A stretch of DNA of 64,000 bases from Terriglobus albidus (GCF_025685425.1 NZ_JAGTAS010000056.1:186001-250000), one strand, 5' to 3'; shown: positions 44,686-53,316, numbered from the stretch's first letter. Made by a program: numbers and translations. The notes: a model not told the origin generated them from the letters alone.

Positions 44686-44729
44686 GCCGTGAGAACGGTT
44701 TCGGTTTCTCCCGGCCAAAACTTCACCCT

Positions 44730-44789
44730 GAACTCGTTCGCTGAGGACCCCGATTCTTCACCCCAGCGAACTCGTTCGCCAGGGACCCC
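44730..44789 (+). repeat. Two copies of a GAAC-GTTC-GGACCCC unit
   Basis: GAACTCGTTCGCTGAGGACCCC (44730-44751) and GAACTCGTTCGCCAGGGACCCC (44768-44789) differ at three to four positions. A third related copy (GAACAAGTTCACC then GGGGACCCC) is at 50723-50744. Function unknown. Confidence 0.7.
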
Positions 44790-44827
44790 GATACTCCGTT
44801 CTATATATCTTTAGAAGAACTGCTCTA
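44790..44827. repeat. Half copy of the 77-bp palindromic element
   Basis: ATACTCCGTTCTATA..AACTGCTCTA resembles the right half of the element at 35561 (AACTCCGCTCTATA..ATCTGCTCTA). The left half is missing or replaced by the GAAC-GTTC units. Confidence 0.5.
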
Positions 44828-45014
44828 CGTGCTTTTAAGCTGGACTTAAGGTCATTCCGTCACTATTGATATATCACCGCCTCATGATGCCATAGGAGCT
44901 CATGTCAGTGGCAGGGCGGGCAGGGAGTCTGCCGCTTTACAACGCGAATGAGCCGTTGAACGATGAGCTTTGCGCCATTCTTATCGGACAGAATTAGATG
45001 GTGTGGGAATAAGA

Positions 45015-46355
45015 ATGGGAACGATCTCGCGAAGAATGTTTGTGCAGCAAGTGGGCCTGCTGGCCGGAGCTACGGCGTTGCGTGGGGCTGAGCTACCCGC
45101 GGACTACAACCTGGAAATTGCCACCACGAAGGTTGAGTTCTCTCCCAAACATTCCATCCGGACGACTACCTATAACGGTCGGGTTCCAGGGCCGTTGTTA
45201 CGCCTTCGCGAAGGCAAGCCGGTCCGCATCAAGGTTACAAACCGCAGCCCCAACCCTGAAATTGTGCACTGGCACGGTCTGTTTCTACCATCGGAAATGG
45301 ATGGCGCCATGGAAGAGGGATCGCCGATGATCTCCCCTGGAGATTCTCTAGTCTACGAGTTCTCTCCGAGTCCGGCTGGTTTTCGCTGGTTTCACACGCA
45401 CACGTTTGCCGGGAATGACCTTAACAAGGGCCAGTACACCGGCCAGCATGGCCTGCTCTACGTGGAACCAGCGAACGAGCAAGGGGCGTTCGATGCAGAG
45501 TTCTTTCTTACCCTGCACGATTGGCGTGGGCAGATGATGGGCAGCGACGATGGTTCCATGAATCCCTCTTACGATATATCCACCATCAATGGCCAAATGT
45601 TGGGTTTCGGGCCTCCCCTGCGTGTGCGACAAAACCAACGCATCAAGCTTCACCTTCTGAACTCCAGTCCAACGGAGACACATTGGCTTGCGCTGCCGGG
45701 ACATACCTTCGAGGTGGTGGCACTGGACGGGAACCCGGTGCCACAATCGCGCGCCGTATCCATGGTGCGCCTTGCACCCGCGGAACGAGTCACCGCATTG
45801 GTGACAATGAACAATCCGGGCGTGTGGATTCTGGGCGAAGTCCGCAAGCATGTTCAGGCAGCAGGTATGGGCGTTGTCGTGGAGTATGCCGGCTCATCCG
45901 GATCCCGAAAATGGCATCAGCCGCAGACGTTGCAGTGGGATTACGCGATCTTCGGTGGAATTGAGCAGCAGCAGAAGGAGCACGTGGAGGAGATCCCTCT
46001 TGTTTTTACCTCGAAGTTTAAAGGTCACGGAGCGATGGAGGCCTGGTGCATCAACGGCAAGTCGTACCCATATACCGACTCTCCCGTATTACACGCCGGG
46101 CGACGATATCGTCTTCTTTTAAAAAACCCCAGTCTCGATGATCATCCCATTCATCTGCATCGCCATGTCTTTGAACTTCGCAGCCTGCCTGGAAAGGGTG
46201 CGACACAGGGCATTATGAAAGATACGGTGCTGGTGCCGTCACGCAGTGAGGTGTCAGTCGAGTTCGTCGCAAACAATCCTGGACAGACGCTGCTGCATTG
46301 CCATCAGCAGAATCATATGGATCTCGGTTTCATGATGGTGTTCCGTTATGCGTGA
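45015..46355 (+). CDS. Tat-exported multicopper oxidase
   Basis: Cupredoxin-type oxidase (446 aa from ATG 45015, which follows GGGAATAAG; the frame opens at 44970). Tat signal SRRMFVQQVGLLAG. Copper motifs in order: H85-W-H87-G, WFHTHTF, HPIHLHRHVF and H428-C-H430..H434 (HCHQQNHMDLGFM) for T1/T2/T3 copper. It resembles laccase/CopA-like cuproxidases acting in the periplasm. With a TonB receptor upstream and an outer-membrane protein overlapping its 3' end it may be part of a copper-handling set; no Met-rich region is visible. Confidence 0.92.
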   Translation: MGTISRRMFVQQVGLLAGATALRGAELPADYNLEIATTKVEFSPKHSIRTTTYNGRVPGPLLRLREGKPVRIKVTNRSPNPEIVHWHGLFLPSEMDGAMEEGSPMISPGDSLVYEFSPSPAGFRWFHTHTFAGNDLNKGQYTGQHGLLYVEPANEQGAFDAEFFLTLHDWRGQMMGSDDGSMNPSYDISTINGQMLGFGPPLRVRQNQRIKLHLLNSSPTETHWLALPGHTFEVVALDGNPVPQSRAVSMVRLAPAERVTALVTMNNPGVWILGEVRKHVQAAGMGVVVEYAGSSGSRKWHQPQTLQWDYAIFGGIEQQQKEHVEEIPLVFTSKFKGHGAMEAWCINGKSYPYTDSPVLHAGRRYRLLLKNPSLDDHPIHLHRHVFELRSLPGKGATQGIMKDTVLVPSRSEVSVEFVANNPGQTLLHCHQQNHMDLGFMMVFRYA

Positions 46356-47151
46356 TCTGCGTCTCGCCTTGCGCTTGGCCGCTGCGTTGTTCTGTGTTTT
46401 TTCCCTCAAGGCGTATGGCCAAGGGAACTATGAGATCCAGGTCTACGGATCGGATACGGTTCCACCGAAAACAACAATGGTGGAACTCCATTCGAATTTC
46501 ACCGCCAAGGGGCAGCGGTATCTCGTCGACGGTGTCTACCCTACCTACCATCAGCAACACGAGACGATTGAGATCACGCAGGGTATCAATAACTGGTCTG
46601 AGGTGGGCTTCTATATTTTCACCAGTGAACAGAACGGCCACGGCCTGCAATGGGTTGGGGACCATATTCGGCCGCGCGTGCGCGTTCCCGATAGCTGGCA
46701 TTGGCCCGTGGGGGTAAGCATCTCTACCGAGGTGGGATATCAGCGAGCGATGTACTCCCCCGATACCTGGACCTGGGAGATAAGGCCGATCATCGATAAG
46801 TCCATTGGACGGTGGTATTTCTCTGTGAACCCTGCGTTGGAGCGCACTTGGCATGGTCCGGATGTGAATCAAGGGCTTGGCTTTGCCCCTGGTGTTAAGG
46901 TGGGGTATGACTTCACCCGCGTCATCAGCGGCGGCGTTGAATATTACGCTGACTACGGAAGGCTAGGTAGCTTTGACGTTCTGCACAATCAGCAGCAACA
47001 GGTTTTCGTCGTAAGCGATCTAAACGTCTCGCCGCAATGGGAGATCAACTTCGGAGTCGGCCTCGGAGCGACCTCCGCGACAGATCACCTGATTATCAAA
47101 GGCATTATTGGCAGACGATTCTCCTGGGGCAAACATTCCGAAATTGAATAG
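46348..47151 (+). CDS. Outer-membrane beta-barrel protein, uncharacterised
   Basis: Protein of 267 aa whose ATG overlaps the oxidase by eight bases, so it is co-translated. Leader LALRLAAALFCVFSLKAYG. The mature part alternates aromatic/hydrophobic and polar residues in short strands (YEIQVYGSD, EVGFYIFTSE, VGVSISTEVGYQ, YFSVNPALE, SGGVEYYADYG, EINFGVGLGA) and ends in IGRRFSW, typical of a porin-like barrel. CopB-like copper tolerance barrels sit next to such oxidases, but I see no Met/His-rich segment to support that. Confidence 0.75.
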   Translation: MRDLRLALRLAAALFCVFSLKAYGQGNYEIQVYGSDTVPPKTTMVELHSNFTAKGQRYLVDGVYPTYHQQHETIEITQGINNWSEVGFYIFTSEQNGHGLQWVGDHIRPRVRVPDSWHWPVGVSISTEVGYQRAMYSPDTWTWEIRPIIDKSIGRWYFSVNPALERTWHGPDVNQGLGFAPGVKVGYDFTRVISGGVEYYADYGRLGSFDVLHNQQQQVFVVSDLNVSPQWEINFGVGLGATSATDHLIIKGIIGRRFSWGKHSEIE

Positions 47152-47197
47152 CGACTTTTCAGGGGTTACTACACCTCGATCTATGCAGAGGATCCGT

Positions 47198-47842
47198 CTA
47201 ATCCTCCATCGGAAACGGTACGCCTTTCATCCGATCGAGGACCTTTCGAACGACCTGGATCACGATCAGTAAGACAAGAACTCCTGCTGCTGCCAGCACG
47301 ATCGTTCTATGATCCTTCATCGCAGACCCGATAATTTGAAGAATCCGTGGACCGTAGAGCATCGCGATGATAGCCAGCACGCCAAAGCGAATAAACATCC
47401 CTGCGAAGACGGCGCAAAAGAGCGACATCACCCGCATCTCGAAGACCCCGGCTGCAAACAGGAAAATCTTTACCGGTATCGGAGGCGACATCATAGAAGG
47501 AATCATGATGGCTAGAAACTCCTGTCGTTCGAAGCGGTCGCGAAGCTTGTCATATCGGGCGCGATCAATCTTCTTCATCAGGAAGAGTTCACCGCCTGCC
47601 CGGCCCAGATAAAAGGGAACCAGGCTGCCGAAGGCCTCACCCGATGCCGCAACAAGACAATAGAGAAGAAATTTACGGTGGTCGTGGACTGAATATCCAA
47701 TAACGAGCGCGTCAATCGGAACGTAGATCGACGCAGAATCGATGGCCGCCAGCACACCCAGTCCCCATAGACCAAGGGGAGCCAACGCAGCAAGTATGGC
47801 GACGGTCCCACTGTGAAAGAGGGAGAGAAGTGGGGTCTGCAC
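47198..47842 (-). CDS. VTT/YqaA-like inner-membrane protein
   Basis: Membrane protein of 214 aa with about five hydrophobic segments (AILAALAPLGLWGLGVLAAI, FLLYCLVAASGEAFGSLVPFYLG, FLFAAGVFEM, FAGMFIRFGVLAIIAMLYG, TIVLAAAGVLVLLIVIQVV). The GEAFGSLVPFYLGRAGGE and PSMMSPPIPVKIFLFAAG stretches resemble the re-entrant helices of VTT (DedA/SNARE-associated) proteins. Role is probably lipid scrambling or membrane homeostasis; not determinable. Confidence 0.75.
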   Translation of the reverse strand: MQTPLLSLFHSGTVAILAALAPLGLWGLGVLAAIDSASIYVPIDALVIGYSVHDHRKFLLYCLVAASGEAFGSLVPFYLGRAGGELFLMKKIDRARYDKLRDRFERQEFLAIMIPSMMSPPIPVKIFLFAAGVFEMRVMSLFCAVFAGMFIRFGVLAIIAMLYGPRILQIIGSAMKDHRTIVLAAAGVLVLLIVIQVVRKVLDRMKGVPFPMED

Positions 47843-48235
47843 GCATCTTTGATTCTAGATCGGAAGAGGGATGCACCGTTGATTCGAAGATTTTTTGAGG
47901 ACTTTCCGTCATCGAAGACATGGCCCGAGGAGCCTCCCCCAATCTGAGTGATTTCTCTCCTAATGGGCGTACATTTACGGCAATCCATTTGGGCTACAGA
48001 TGATTGTCTGCGACGCTTGATCGTCGATAATTCAGGAAATCTTCCGATTTTTGGCGATATAGCATAACGCCCCAGAATCAAATACTCATTGACGTCTTTG
48101 CTGTAAAGGTAGTACCTTTCGTCTCGCTGTCTGATCTTACGGTGAATCGGCGTGTCGCGTGCGCGAGAGGCATGTGGCCTCATTCCGATGATCTTTGACG
48201 CAGCAATCTCTGTGGTGTTTTGAAAGGAAGCTTGT
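47843..48235. other. 393-base divergent intergenic region before GH3
   Basis: No gene seen. Contains the 15-base palindrome AAAGGTAGTACCTTT (48105-48119, seven-base arms around G) about 115 bases before the GH3 start, next to TTGACG at 48089; these may be an operator and -35 box for the GH3 gene. Confidence 0.4.
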
Positions 48236-50431
48236 ATGAAACTGTTTGCTTCAGTACTGTGCCTGTGTCTCGGAGGAGTGATGCTGGCGCAGAACTCACA
48301 AACGCCGGCATTTCGTAATACAAAGCTTCCGATTGAGGAACGCATCACGGATCTCATCGGGCGGCTATCGCTTGAGGAAAAGGCTCAGCAACTGAATCAT
48401 CTAAACCAGGGAATTCCAAGGTTGGGAATTCCAATGTGGGGCGGATGGAACCAGACACTTCATGGGGTTTGGTCCAAGCAACCGACAACGCTTTTTCCTG
48501 CGCCCATAGCTATGGGTGCGACCTGGGATCCTGGACTGGTTCATACTGTGGCGGAAAAGATGAGTGATGAAGCGCGCGCTCTCTATAACGCCCGCGCGGA
48601 TGGACCGCGGTCCAGGCATGGACTTGTTTTTCGCTCACCGGTGATCAACATCTCCCGTGACCCACGATGGGGCCGCATCCAGGAAGTATTCAGCGAAGAT
48701 CCACTACTGACGAGCCGTTTTGCAGTTGCTTACATCCGCGGCTTACAGGGCGACGACATCAATCATCTTAAATTAGCGGCAACTGTAAAGCATTTCGCAG
48801 TCAACAACGTTGAGACCGGCAGGCAACATCTCTCAGCAGCAGTCGACGAACGCAACCTCTTTGAGTATTGGTTACCTCATTGGAGAGCCGCAATCATGGA
48901 GGGTCACGCACAGTCCGTGATGTCCAGCTATAACGCAATCAACGGGACACCCGACGCCGTGAATCACTATCTTCTAACGGACATCCTTCGAAAGAAATGG
49001 GGGTTCGACGGGTTTGTCACGGATGATCTCGGTGCGGTTCACCTTCTTACGGGTGGAGGGAACAATCGGAATAGCTCGGAACCTGGTCAGAGATGGTCAG
49101 AAGATCCCGTTGCTGCTGCGGCCGAAGCTATTAAAGCAGGCAATGATTCGGATGATGCGGAGTTTGAGAAGAACCTTCCTCTTGCGGTCAAGCAAGGACT
49201 TCTCACCGAAAAAGAACTGGACGGAGCAGTGCGGAACGTTTTGCGCGTAGGCTTTCGCCTCGGCGCATTCGATCCGCCCGAGGCGAGCCCGTATGCCAGG
49301 CTGTCGATGGATGTGGTTCGTGCGCCAGAACATCTCGAACTCGCTCAAAAGCTGGCCGCGAAGTCACTCACCCTGTTGAGCAACCGGCAAAGCTTTCTGC
49401 CGCTCCACCGAGACGCGGTCCATAGGATTGCAGTGATCGGGCCCGCGGGCGGAGAGGAATACGAGACCGGCAACTACTACGGAACTCCCGCGCACAAAAC
49501 GAGCGTCGTTGCGGGATTGAAGCAGTTGCTTGGGGATTCCGTTCGAGTCGATTTTGCTCAGGGCGTTGGCTTCGTGGAGCAAGTAAACGGCGAGGAAATG
49601 GAAAAGGCAATAAGCCTTGCGAAACAGGCAGACGTTGTTATCCTTTGTCTCGGTACCAATGCTCGAGTCGAGGCGGAAGGGCATGATCGCCGCGGTCTGG
49701 ACCTTCCCGGCTATCAGGAAAATCTGCTCGAGGCTGTGTTTGCCGCAAACCCGAAGACGGCTGTTGTGCTGATGAACGCGGGGCCTATCGCATCGACGTG
49801 GGCGCAAGATCATGTTCCGGCGATTCTTGAGGCCTGGTACCCAGGTGAGTTCGGTGGGACAGCAATCGCTCGGGCTCTCTTTGGGATGGATAATCCGGGA
49901 GGGCACCTGCCGTATACCGTCTACGCCAGTCTCGACGGCGTTCCTCCGCAGAACGAATATGACGTTTCGAAGGGCTACACCTATATGTACTTCAAGGGAG
50001 TGCCCTTGTATCCATTCGGGCACGGACTAAGCTATACCCGCTTCGAATTCAGTGATCTCAAGGTTTCTCCTGGGCCTGTGACGCAGAACGGGAAGATATC
50101 CATCTCCTTCGATGTTCAGAACAGTGGAGAGTTGACTGGCAGCGAAGTGCCACAACTCTATACTCATCAGCGGGCCAGCAGGGTGGCTCAACCGATCAAA
50201 TCGTTGCGGGCATTCGAACGCATCGAGCTGAAGGCGGGGGAGAAGCGTCACGTGGAGTTTACGGTGCCGGTCAAAGATCTTGCATACTACGACGTCACGC
50301 GCCATGACTTTATTGTCGAACCGGGCATATTCGATGTGATGATCGGTGCATCTTCAGACGACATCCGGCTGCGCGGAAGCGTGCGCGTGGGAGCGGCTGC
50401 TACCGCAACGAAAAGTCCGGTGAAAAACTAG
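48236..50431 (+). CDS. GH3 beta-glucosidase/beta-xylosidase, exported
   Basis: Glycoside hydrolase family 3 enzyme (731 aa) with AAAGGAAG before the ATG and leader LFASVLCLCLGGVMLAQ. The GH3 N-domain has RDPRWGRIQEVFSEDP, KHFAVNNVE and the nucleophile D263 in FDGFVTDDLGA. The C-domain (about 370-600) carries GHDRRGLDLPGYQ and a Fn3-like domain closes the protein (SFDVQNSGELTGSEVPQLY). Such enzymes remove terminal beta-glucosyl or beta-xylosyl units; the layout fits beta-xylosidase or beta-glucosidase equally. It stands alone. Confidence 0.95.
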   Translation: MKLFASVLCLCLGGVMLAQNSQTPAFRNTKLPIEERITDLIGRLSLEEKAQQLNHLNQGIPRLGIPMWGGWNQTLHGVWSKQPTTLFPAPIAMGATWDPGLVHTVAEKMSDEARALYNARADGPRSRHGLVFRSPVINISRDPRWGRIQEVFSEDPLLTSRFAVAYIRGLQGDDINHLKLAATVKHFAVNNVETGRQHLSAAVDERNLFEYWLPHWRAAIMEGHAQSVMSSYNAINGTPDAVNHYLLTDILRKKWGFDGFVTDDLGAVHLLTGGGNNRNSSEPGQRWSEDPVAAAAEAIKAGNDSDDAEFEKNLPLAVKQGLLTEKELDGAVRNVLRVGFRLGAFDPPEASPYARLSMDVVRAPEHLELAQKLAAKSLTLLSNRQSFLPLHRDAVHRIAVIGPAGGEEYETGNYYGTPAHKTSVVAGLKQLLGDSVRVDFAQGVGFVEQVNGEEMEKAISLAKQADVVILCLGTNARVEAEGHDRRGLDLPGYQENLLEAVFAANPKTAVVLMNAGPIASTWAQDHVPAILEAWYPGEFGGTAIARALFGMDNPGGHLPYTVYASLDGVPPQNEYDVSKGYTYMYFKGVPLYPFGHGLSYTRFEFSDLKVSPGPVTQNGKISISFDVQNSGELTGSEVPQLYTHQRASRVAQPIKSLRAFERIELKAGEKRHVEFTVPVKDLAYYDVTRHDFIVEPGIFDVMIGASSDDIRLRGSVRVGAAATATKSPVKN

Positions 50432-50452
50432 GATATATCGAAAAATTCGGGA

Positions 50453-50569
50453 TAGAGCATTTCCGTGTAGGTGTAGTCCAGCGCATCCGCATTTTATGGG
50501 CGTTTTTCCGCAATGAAAACGCCGCTGCACGCCCCTTCAGGGATACCCAGCAACAAGGAAAATGCTCTA
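50453..50569 (-). repeat. Palindromic dispersed element, copy D (117 bp)
   Basis: Same family as 6953 in reverse orientation: TAGAGCATTTCCGTGTAGG at the left (one base missing in the T-run and a C to G-type change) and CAAGGAAAATGCTCTA at the right; inner hairpin GGCGTTTTTCC-gcaat-GAAAACGCC. It lies 21 bases after the GH3 stop. Confidence 0.9.
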
Positions 50570-50576
50570 GTCCATG

Positions 50577-50625
50577 CATGGGGTACCCCATGTCCGGGGG
50601 GCACCAACGAACCCGTTCGTTGGGT
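50577..50625. repeat. Two palindromes downstream of GH3
   Basis: CATGGGGTACCCCATG (50577-50592) is a perfect 16-base palindrome. CCAACGAAC-cc-GTTCGTTGG (50604-50623) has nine-base perfect arms. With the GAACAAGTTC/GGGGACCCC unit at 50723 they fill the 220-base space between copy D and msrA. No gene seen. Confidence 0.7.
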
Positions 50626-50722
50626 GGTGTCGCTCGGAGACATGGGCCCGGCCTTCATTTTCCCGACCACTCGTATCAATCTCTTCTATTCGCGCGAAGC
50701 GCGACACCCCACGCTAAACCCA

Positions 50723-50744
50723 CCGAACAAGTTCACCGGGGACC
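50723..50744 (+). repeat. Third GAAC-GTTC-GGGGACCCC unit
   Basis: GAACAAGTTCACC followed by GGGGACCCC, the same 22-base layout as the two units at 44730 and 44768 some 6 kb away. Confidence 0.6.
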
Positions 50745-50791
50745 CCAGCTTCGCGATAAAACTGCGAAGAACGGGGCAACTTCTCGCGGTC

Positions 50792-51319
50792 TCAATTATT
50801 TACTTGTTGAACCTCAGGCTGCGAGCGGTGCGGAAGCACCCAGTCCGGCCGGATAAAGTGGCAGGTATATCCATTCGGGATTCGCTCCAGGTAATCCTGG
50901 TGCTCTGGTTCCGCTTCCCAGAAAGGACCTGCGGGAGCGACCTCCGTGACGACCTTTCCTGGCCAGAGGCCGGAAGCATTCACGTCGGCGATGGTGTCCT
51001 CGGCGATTTGCTTCTGTTCGTCCGTGGTGAAGAAGATTGCGGAACGGTAGCTGGTGCCGACGTCATTGCCTTGACGATTGCGTGTCGTGGGATCGTGAAT
51101 CTGGAAGAAGAACTCAAGCAGCTTTCGATAGCTCAGTTTGGCGGGATCGAAGATGATTTCGATCGCCTCTGCGTGGCTGCCGTGATTTCTATAAGTGGCG
51201 TTGGGCACTTCACCGCCGGTGTAGCCTACGCGAGTCGAAATGACGCCGGGGTAACGGCGCAGCAGGTCCTGCATTCCCCAGAAGCATCCGCCGGCAAGGA
51301 TGGCAGTCTCTTGGCTCAT
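50792..51319 (-). CDS. msrA: Peptide methionine-S-sulfoxide reductase
   Basis: MsrA (175 aa). Catalytic motif GGCFWG near residue 13, then [26 protein letters not shown] and [17 protein letters not shown], all conserved. No leader, so cytosolic. One base separates it from msrB upstream, so they form one operon that repairs oxidised methionine of both epimers. A further Cys in YTCHFIRP is a candidate resolving residue. Confidence 0.96.
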   Translation of the reverse strand: MSQETAILAGGCFWGMQDLLRRYPGVISTRVGYTGGEVPNATYRNHGSHAEAIEIIFDPAKLSYRKLLEFFFQIHDPTTRNRQGNDVGTSYRSAIFFTTDEQKQIAEDTIADVNASGLWPGKVVTEVAPAGPFWEAEPEHQDYLERIPNGYTCHFIRPDWVLPHRSQPEVQQVNN

Positions 51320-51320
51320 A

Positions 51321-51773
51321 TTATTTTTGCTCCTTCTTGAATAGCTTCAGGTAATCGCCATAACCTTCGCTCTCGAGCTTGTCTACAGGAATAAAACGCA
51401 GCGAGGCTGAATTGATGCAATAGCGAAGGCCGCCTTTGTCACTGGGGCCGTCGTCAAAGACGTGGCCGAGGTGGCTGTCCCCATGTGCAGAACGTACCTC
51501 GGTACGAACCATGCCGTGCGTACGATCGGTGAACTCCTCGACGTGTTCACTCTCCAACGGTTTGGTAAAGCTGGGCCAGCCACAGTGGCTGTCAAATTTG
51601 TCAAACGAGGAGAAGAGCGGCTCGCCGGAGACGATGTCAACGTAGATTCCAGGCTCGTGATGATCCCAGAATTCGTTTTGAAACGGTCTTTCGGTTCCGC
51701 TTTCCTGGGTAACGTGGAACTGCTGAGGTGTCAGACGTGCAACGGCTTCTGGGTCTTTCGTGTAATTTGCCAT
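51321..51773 (-). CDS. msrB: Peptide methionine-R-sulfoxide reductase, zinc-free form
   Basis: MsrB (150 aa from ATG 51773; the longer frame to 51929 reads through repeat copy E and is an artefact). Motifs [21 protein letters not shown] and the catalytic Cys in [11 protein letters not shown] are intact. Both CxxC zinc pairs are lost (IVSGEPLF instead of Cxx[16 protein letters not shown] instead of RCxxCxxHLGH), so this belongs to the zinc-free form. ATG spacing from AAGGA is long, so the exact start is less sure. Confidence 0.93.
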   Translation of the reverse strand: MANYTKDPEAVARLTPQQFHVTQESGTERPFQNEFWDHHEPGIYVDIVSGEPLFSSFDKFDSHCGWPSFTKPLESEHVEEFTDRTHGMVRTEVRSAHGDSHLGHVFDDGPSDKGGLRYCINSASLRFIPVDKLESEGYGDYLKLFKKEQK

Positions 51774-51856
51774 TGTTTGGTACCAATCCTTCTCCACATT
51801 TGATTGAGGAATCTGCGTTTCGGTTACAAGTGACTTTAAATTAGCTTGGAGGGTTC

Positions 51857-51972
51857 TAGAGCATTTTCCCTGTTGCTGGGTATGCCGGAAGAGGCATCTA
51901 TGGGCGTTTTCATTGCGGAAAACGCCCATAGATGCGGATGCTCTGGGCTACATCTGCAGGGAAAATGCTCTA
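51857..51972 (+). repeat. Palindromic dispersed element, copy E (116 bp)
   Basis: Same family and orientation as 6953: TAGAGCATTTTCCCTGT and CAGGGAAAATGCTCTA at the ends, inner hairpin GGCGTTTTC-attgc-GGAAAACGCC perfect. Its right end supplies the TAG stop of the HD-domain gene on the minus strand, and it lies 84 bases upstream of msrB. Confidence 0.92.
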
Positions 51973-52617
51973 ATGTGCGATTTCGGCGAGCATCCCCGTG
52001 TAGAACTCCTGCAATTTGGTATGGCGCTCCTTTGCCAGCCGTTTGCCGGTGGGCGTTCGAAAGCCCTCGGATAGGATGAGCAACTTCTTCGGAAAGTGAT
52101 CGAGTGCAAAACGCTTATCATCTGCGAGCCTGTCGATTGGCTCCGGTTGATTGGGATGGTAGAGCGCGGAGCCCATACGGCCGGCGGTATAGAAGCAGCG
52201 TGCGATTCCGACGTATCCAATCGCATCGAGGCGGTCAGCGTCCTGGAGGATGCTTCCTTCCAGGCTGGTAGGCGTCACACCCGCCGAATAGCTATGGCTC
52301 TCGATTGCGGCGGCAACCACATCGATCCTATCTGCTTGCCACTCGAGCTGTTTCAGAACAATCCGGGCCTGGTCGGCGGCCAGAGCCGCGGCACGAGAGC
52401 GGAGTGGGGAATCTTTCGGAACCTGGACACAATCATGCAGTAGTACCGCGGCGGCCAGCATCTCCAGGTCGCCGCCTTCTAACTTCTGGATGGCTTTTGC
52501 GTTCTGCCATACCCGCTGAAGATGAGATAGATCGTGGGCTCCGTCCTCTGCTGACGGGAGGTAACCCTCAAGCTGGAGGAAGAGTTTGTCGTAGGGGTGG
52601 AAGGATTCCTGGATCAT
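51970..52617 (-). CDS. HD-domain phosphohydrolase
   Basis: Soluble metal-dependent hydrolase (215 aa). The HD signature is spread over GAHDLSHLQRVWQNA, AVLLHDCVQVP and ILQDADRLDAIG (H..HD..D), with SHSYSAG between; this resembles YedJ-like proteins of unknown substrate, probably nucleotides. The C-terminus MLAEIAH is followed by the TAG of repeat copy E, so the true end may have been replaced by that insertion. Confidence 0.88.
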   Translation of the reverse strand: MIQESFHPYDKLFLQLEGYLPSAEDGAHDLSHLQRVWQNAKAIQKLEGGDLEMLAAAVLLHDCVQVPKDSPLRSRAAALAADQARIVLKQLEWQADRIDVVAAAIESHSYSAGVTPTSLEGSILQDADRLDAIGYVGIARCFYTAGRMGSALYHPNQPEPIDRLADDKRFALDHFPKKLLILSEGFRTPTGKRLAKERHTKLQEFYTGMLAEIAH

Positions 52618-52872
52618 CGCTTATACCCTTGATGGTACCTGGCGATGCAATGGATGGGGCACCCAGACTATCCAGAATTGTTTCGGTACTTTAGCATGGT
52701 GAATCTGAAATTCTTAGCGAAGTTTGTCATCCCGAACAAAGTGAAGGACCTGCTTTTTAAAGCTCTGGATAGCAAACGCACTCATTACTTTATGGCGCTA
52801 ACTTTAGATTCAGGACACTAGGAAGAAGCTCGATTGATCCTGTTGATATGAGTCTTGCGCCCGGAGTGAGCA

Positions 52873-53316
52873 TTATGAACTGACGCTGTCCAGACTGAAT
52901 CTGTATTCGTCGCAGGTTGAAAGCAGAAACGCGCCGGCTGATGCCGAAAAGACCGAATAGCTCAGCGGTGGCTCTAGTCCAAGTCCGTAGATCATCGAGA
53001 GACCGAAGACAAGAAGCAGCAGGCCGCTGAGAAAGGCCGCGAGCCGCGTCTGCCATCCCAGGATAAGGGCGATTCCGAAGACAATCTCCGCGATGGTTGC
53101 GATCCAGGCCAGTGCTGGTACGGAGGAAGCTGGCATCATCGAGGTCAGCTTCCGGGTGTAGGTGATGAAGTGGGAGAAGTCGCCCCATCCCACGTTTCCC
53201 GTTCCGAGTGGCCCCCATAAACCGAAGCGATCCGCGACCGCGGAGAGGAATGCTGTCCCAAGCGCCAGTCTCAGGAAGACGATATAGATGTCTTTCGCCT
53301 GCCATTTCTTGTCCAT
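52873..53316 (-). CDS. DoxX-family membrane protein
   Basis: Membrane protein (147 aa) with four hydrophobic helices (IVFLRLALGTAFLSAVADRFG, VPALAWIATIAEIVFGIALILG, LAAFLSGLLLLVFGLSMIYG, SYSVFSASAGAFLL), the DoxX/DoxD layout. ATG 53316 is preceded by GAGAGGATTGAAA; the frame to 53427 is an artefact. Third gene of the unit AhpD-like/cupin/DoxX. Such proteins are linked to quinone or thiol redox stress, which is a family-level guess. Confidence 0.85.
   Translation of the reverse strand: MDKKWQAKDIYIVFLRLALGTAFLSAVADRFGLWGPLGTGNVGWGDFSHFITYTRKLTSMMPASSVPALAWIATIAEIVFGIALILGWQTRLAAFLSGLLLLVFGLSMIYGLGLEPPLSYSVFSASAGAFLLSTCDEYRFSLDSVSS

Noticed and set aside
47578-48357. 259-residue minus-strand frame spanning the gap before GH3
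   Set aside because: Overlaps two well-supported genes in other frames, has no domain and no ribosome site.
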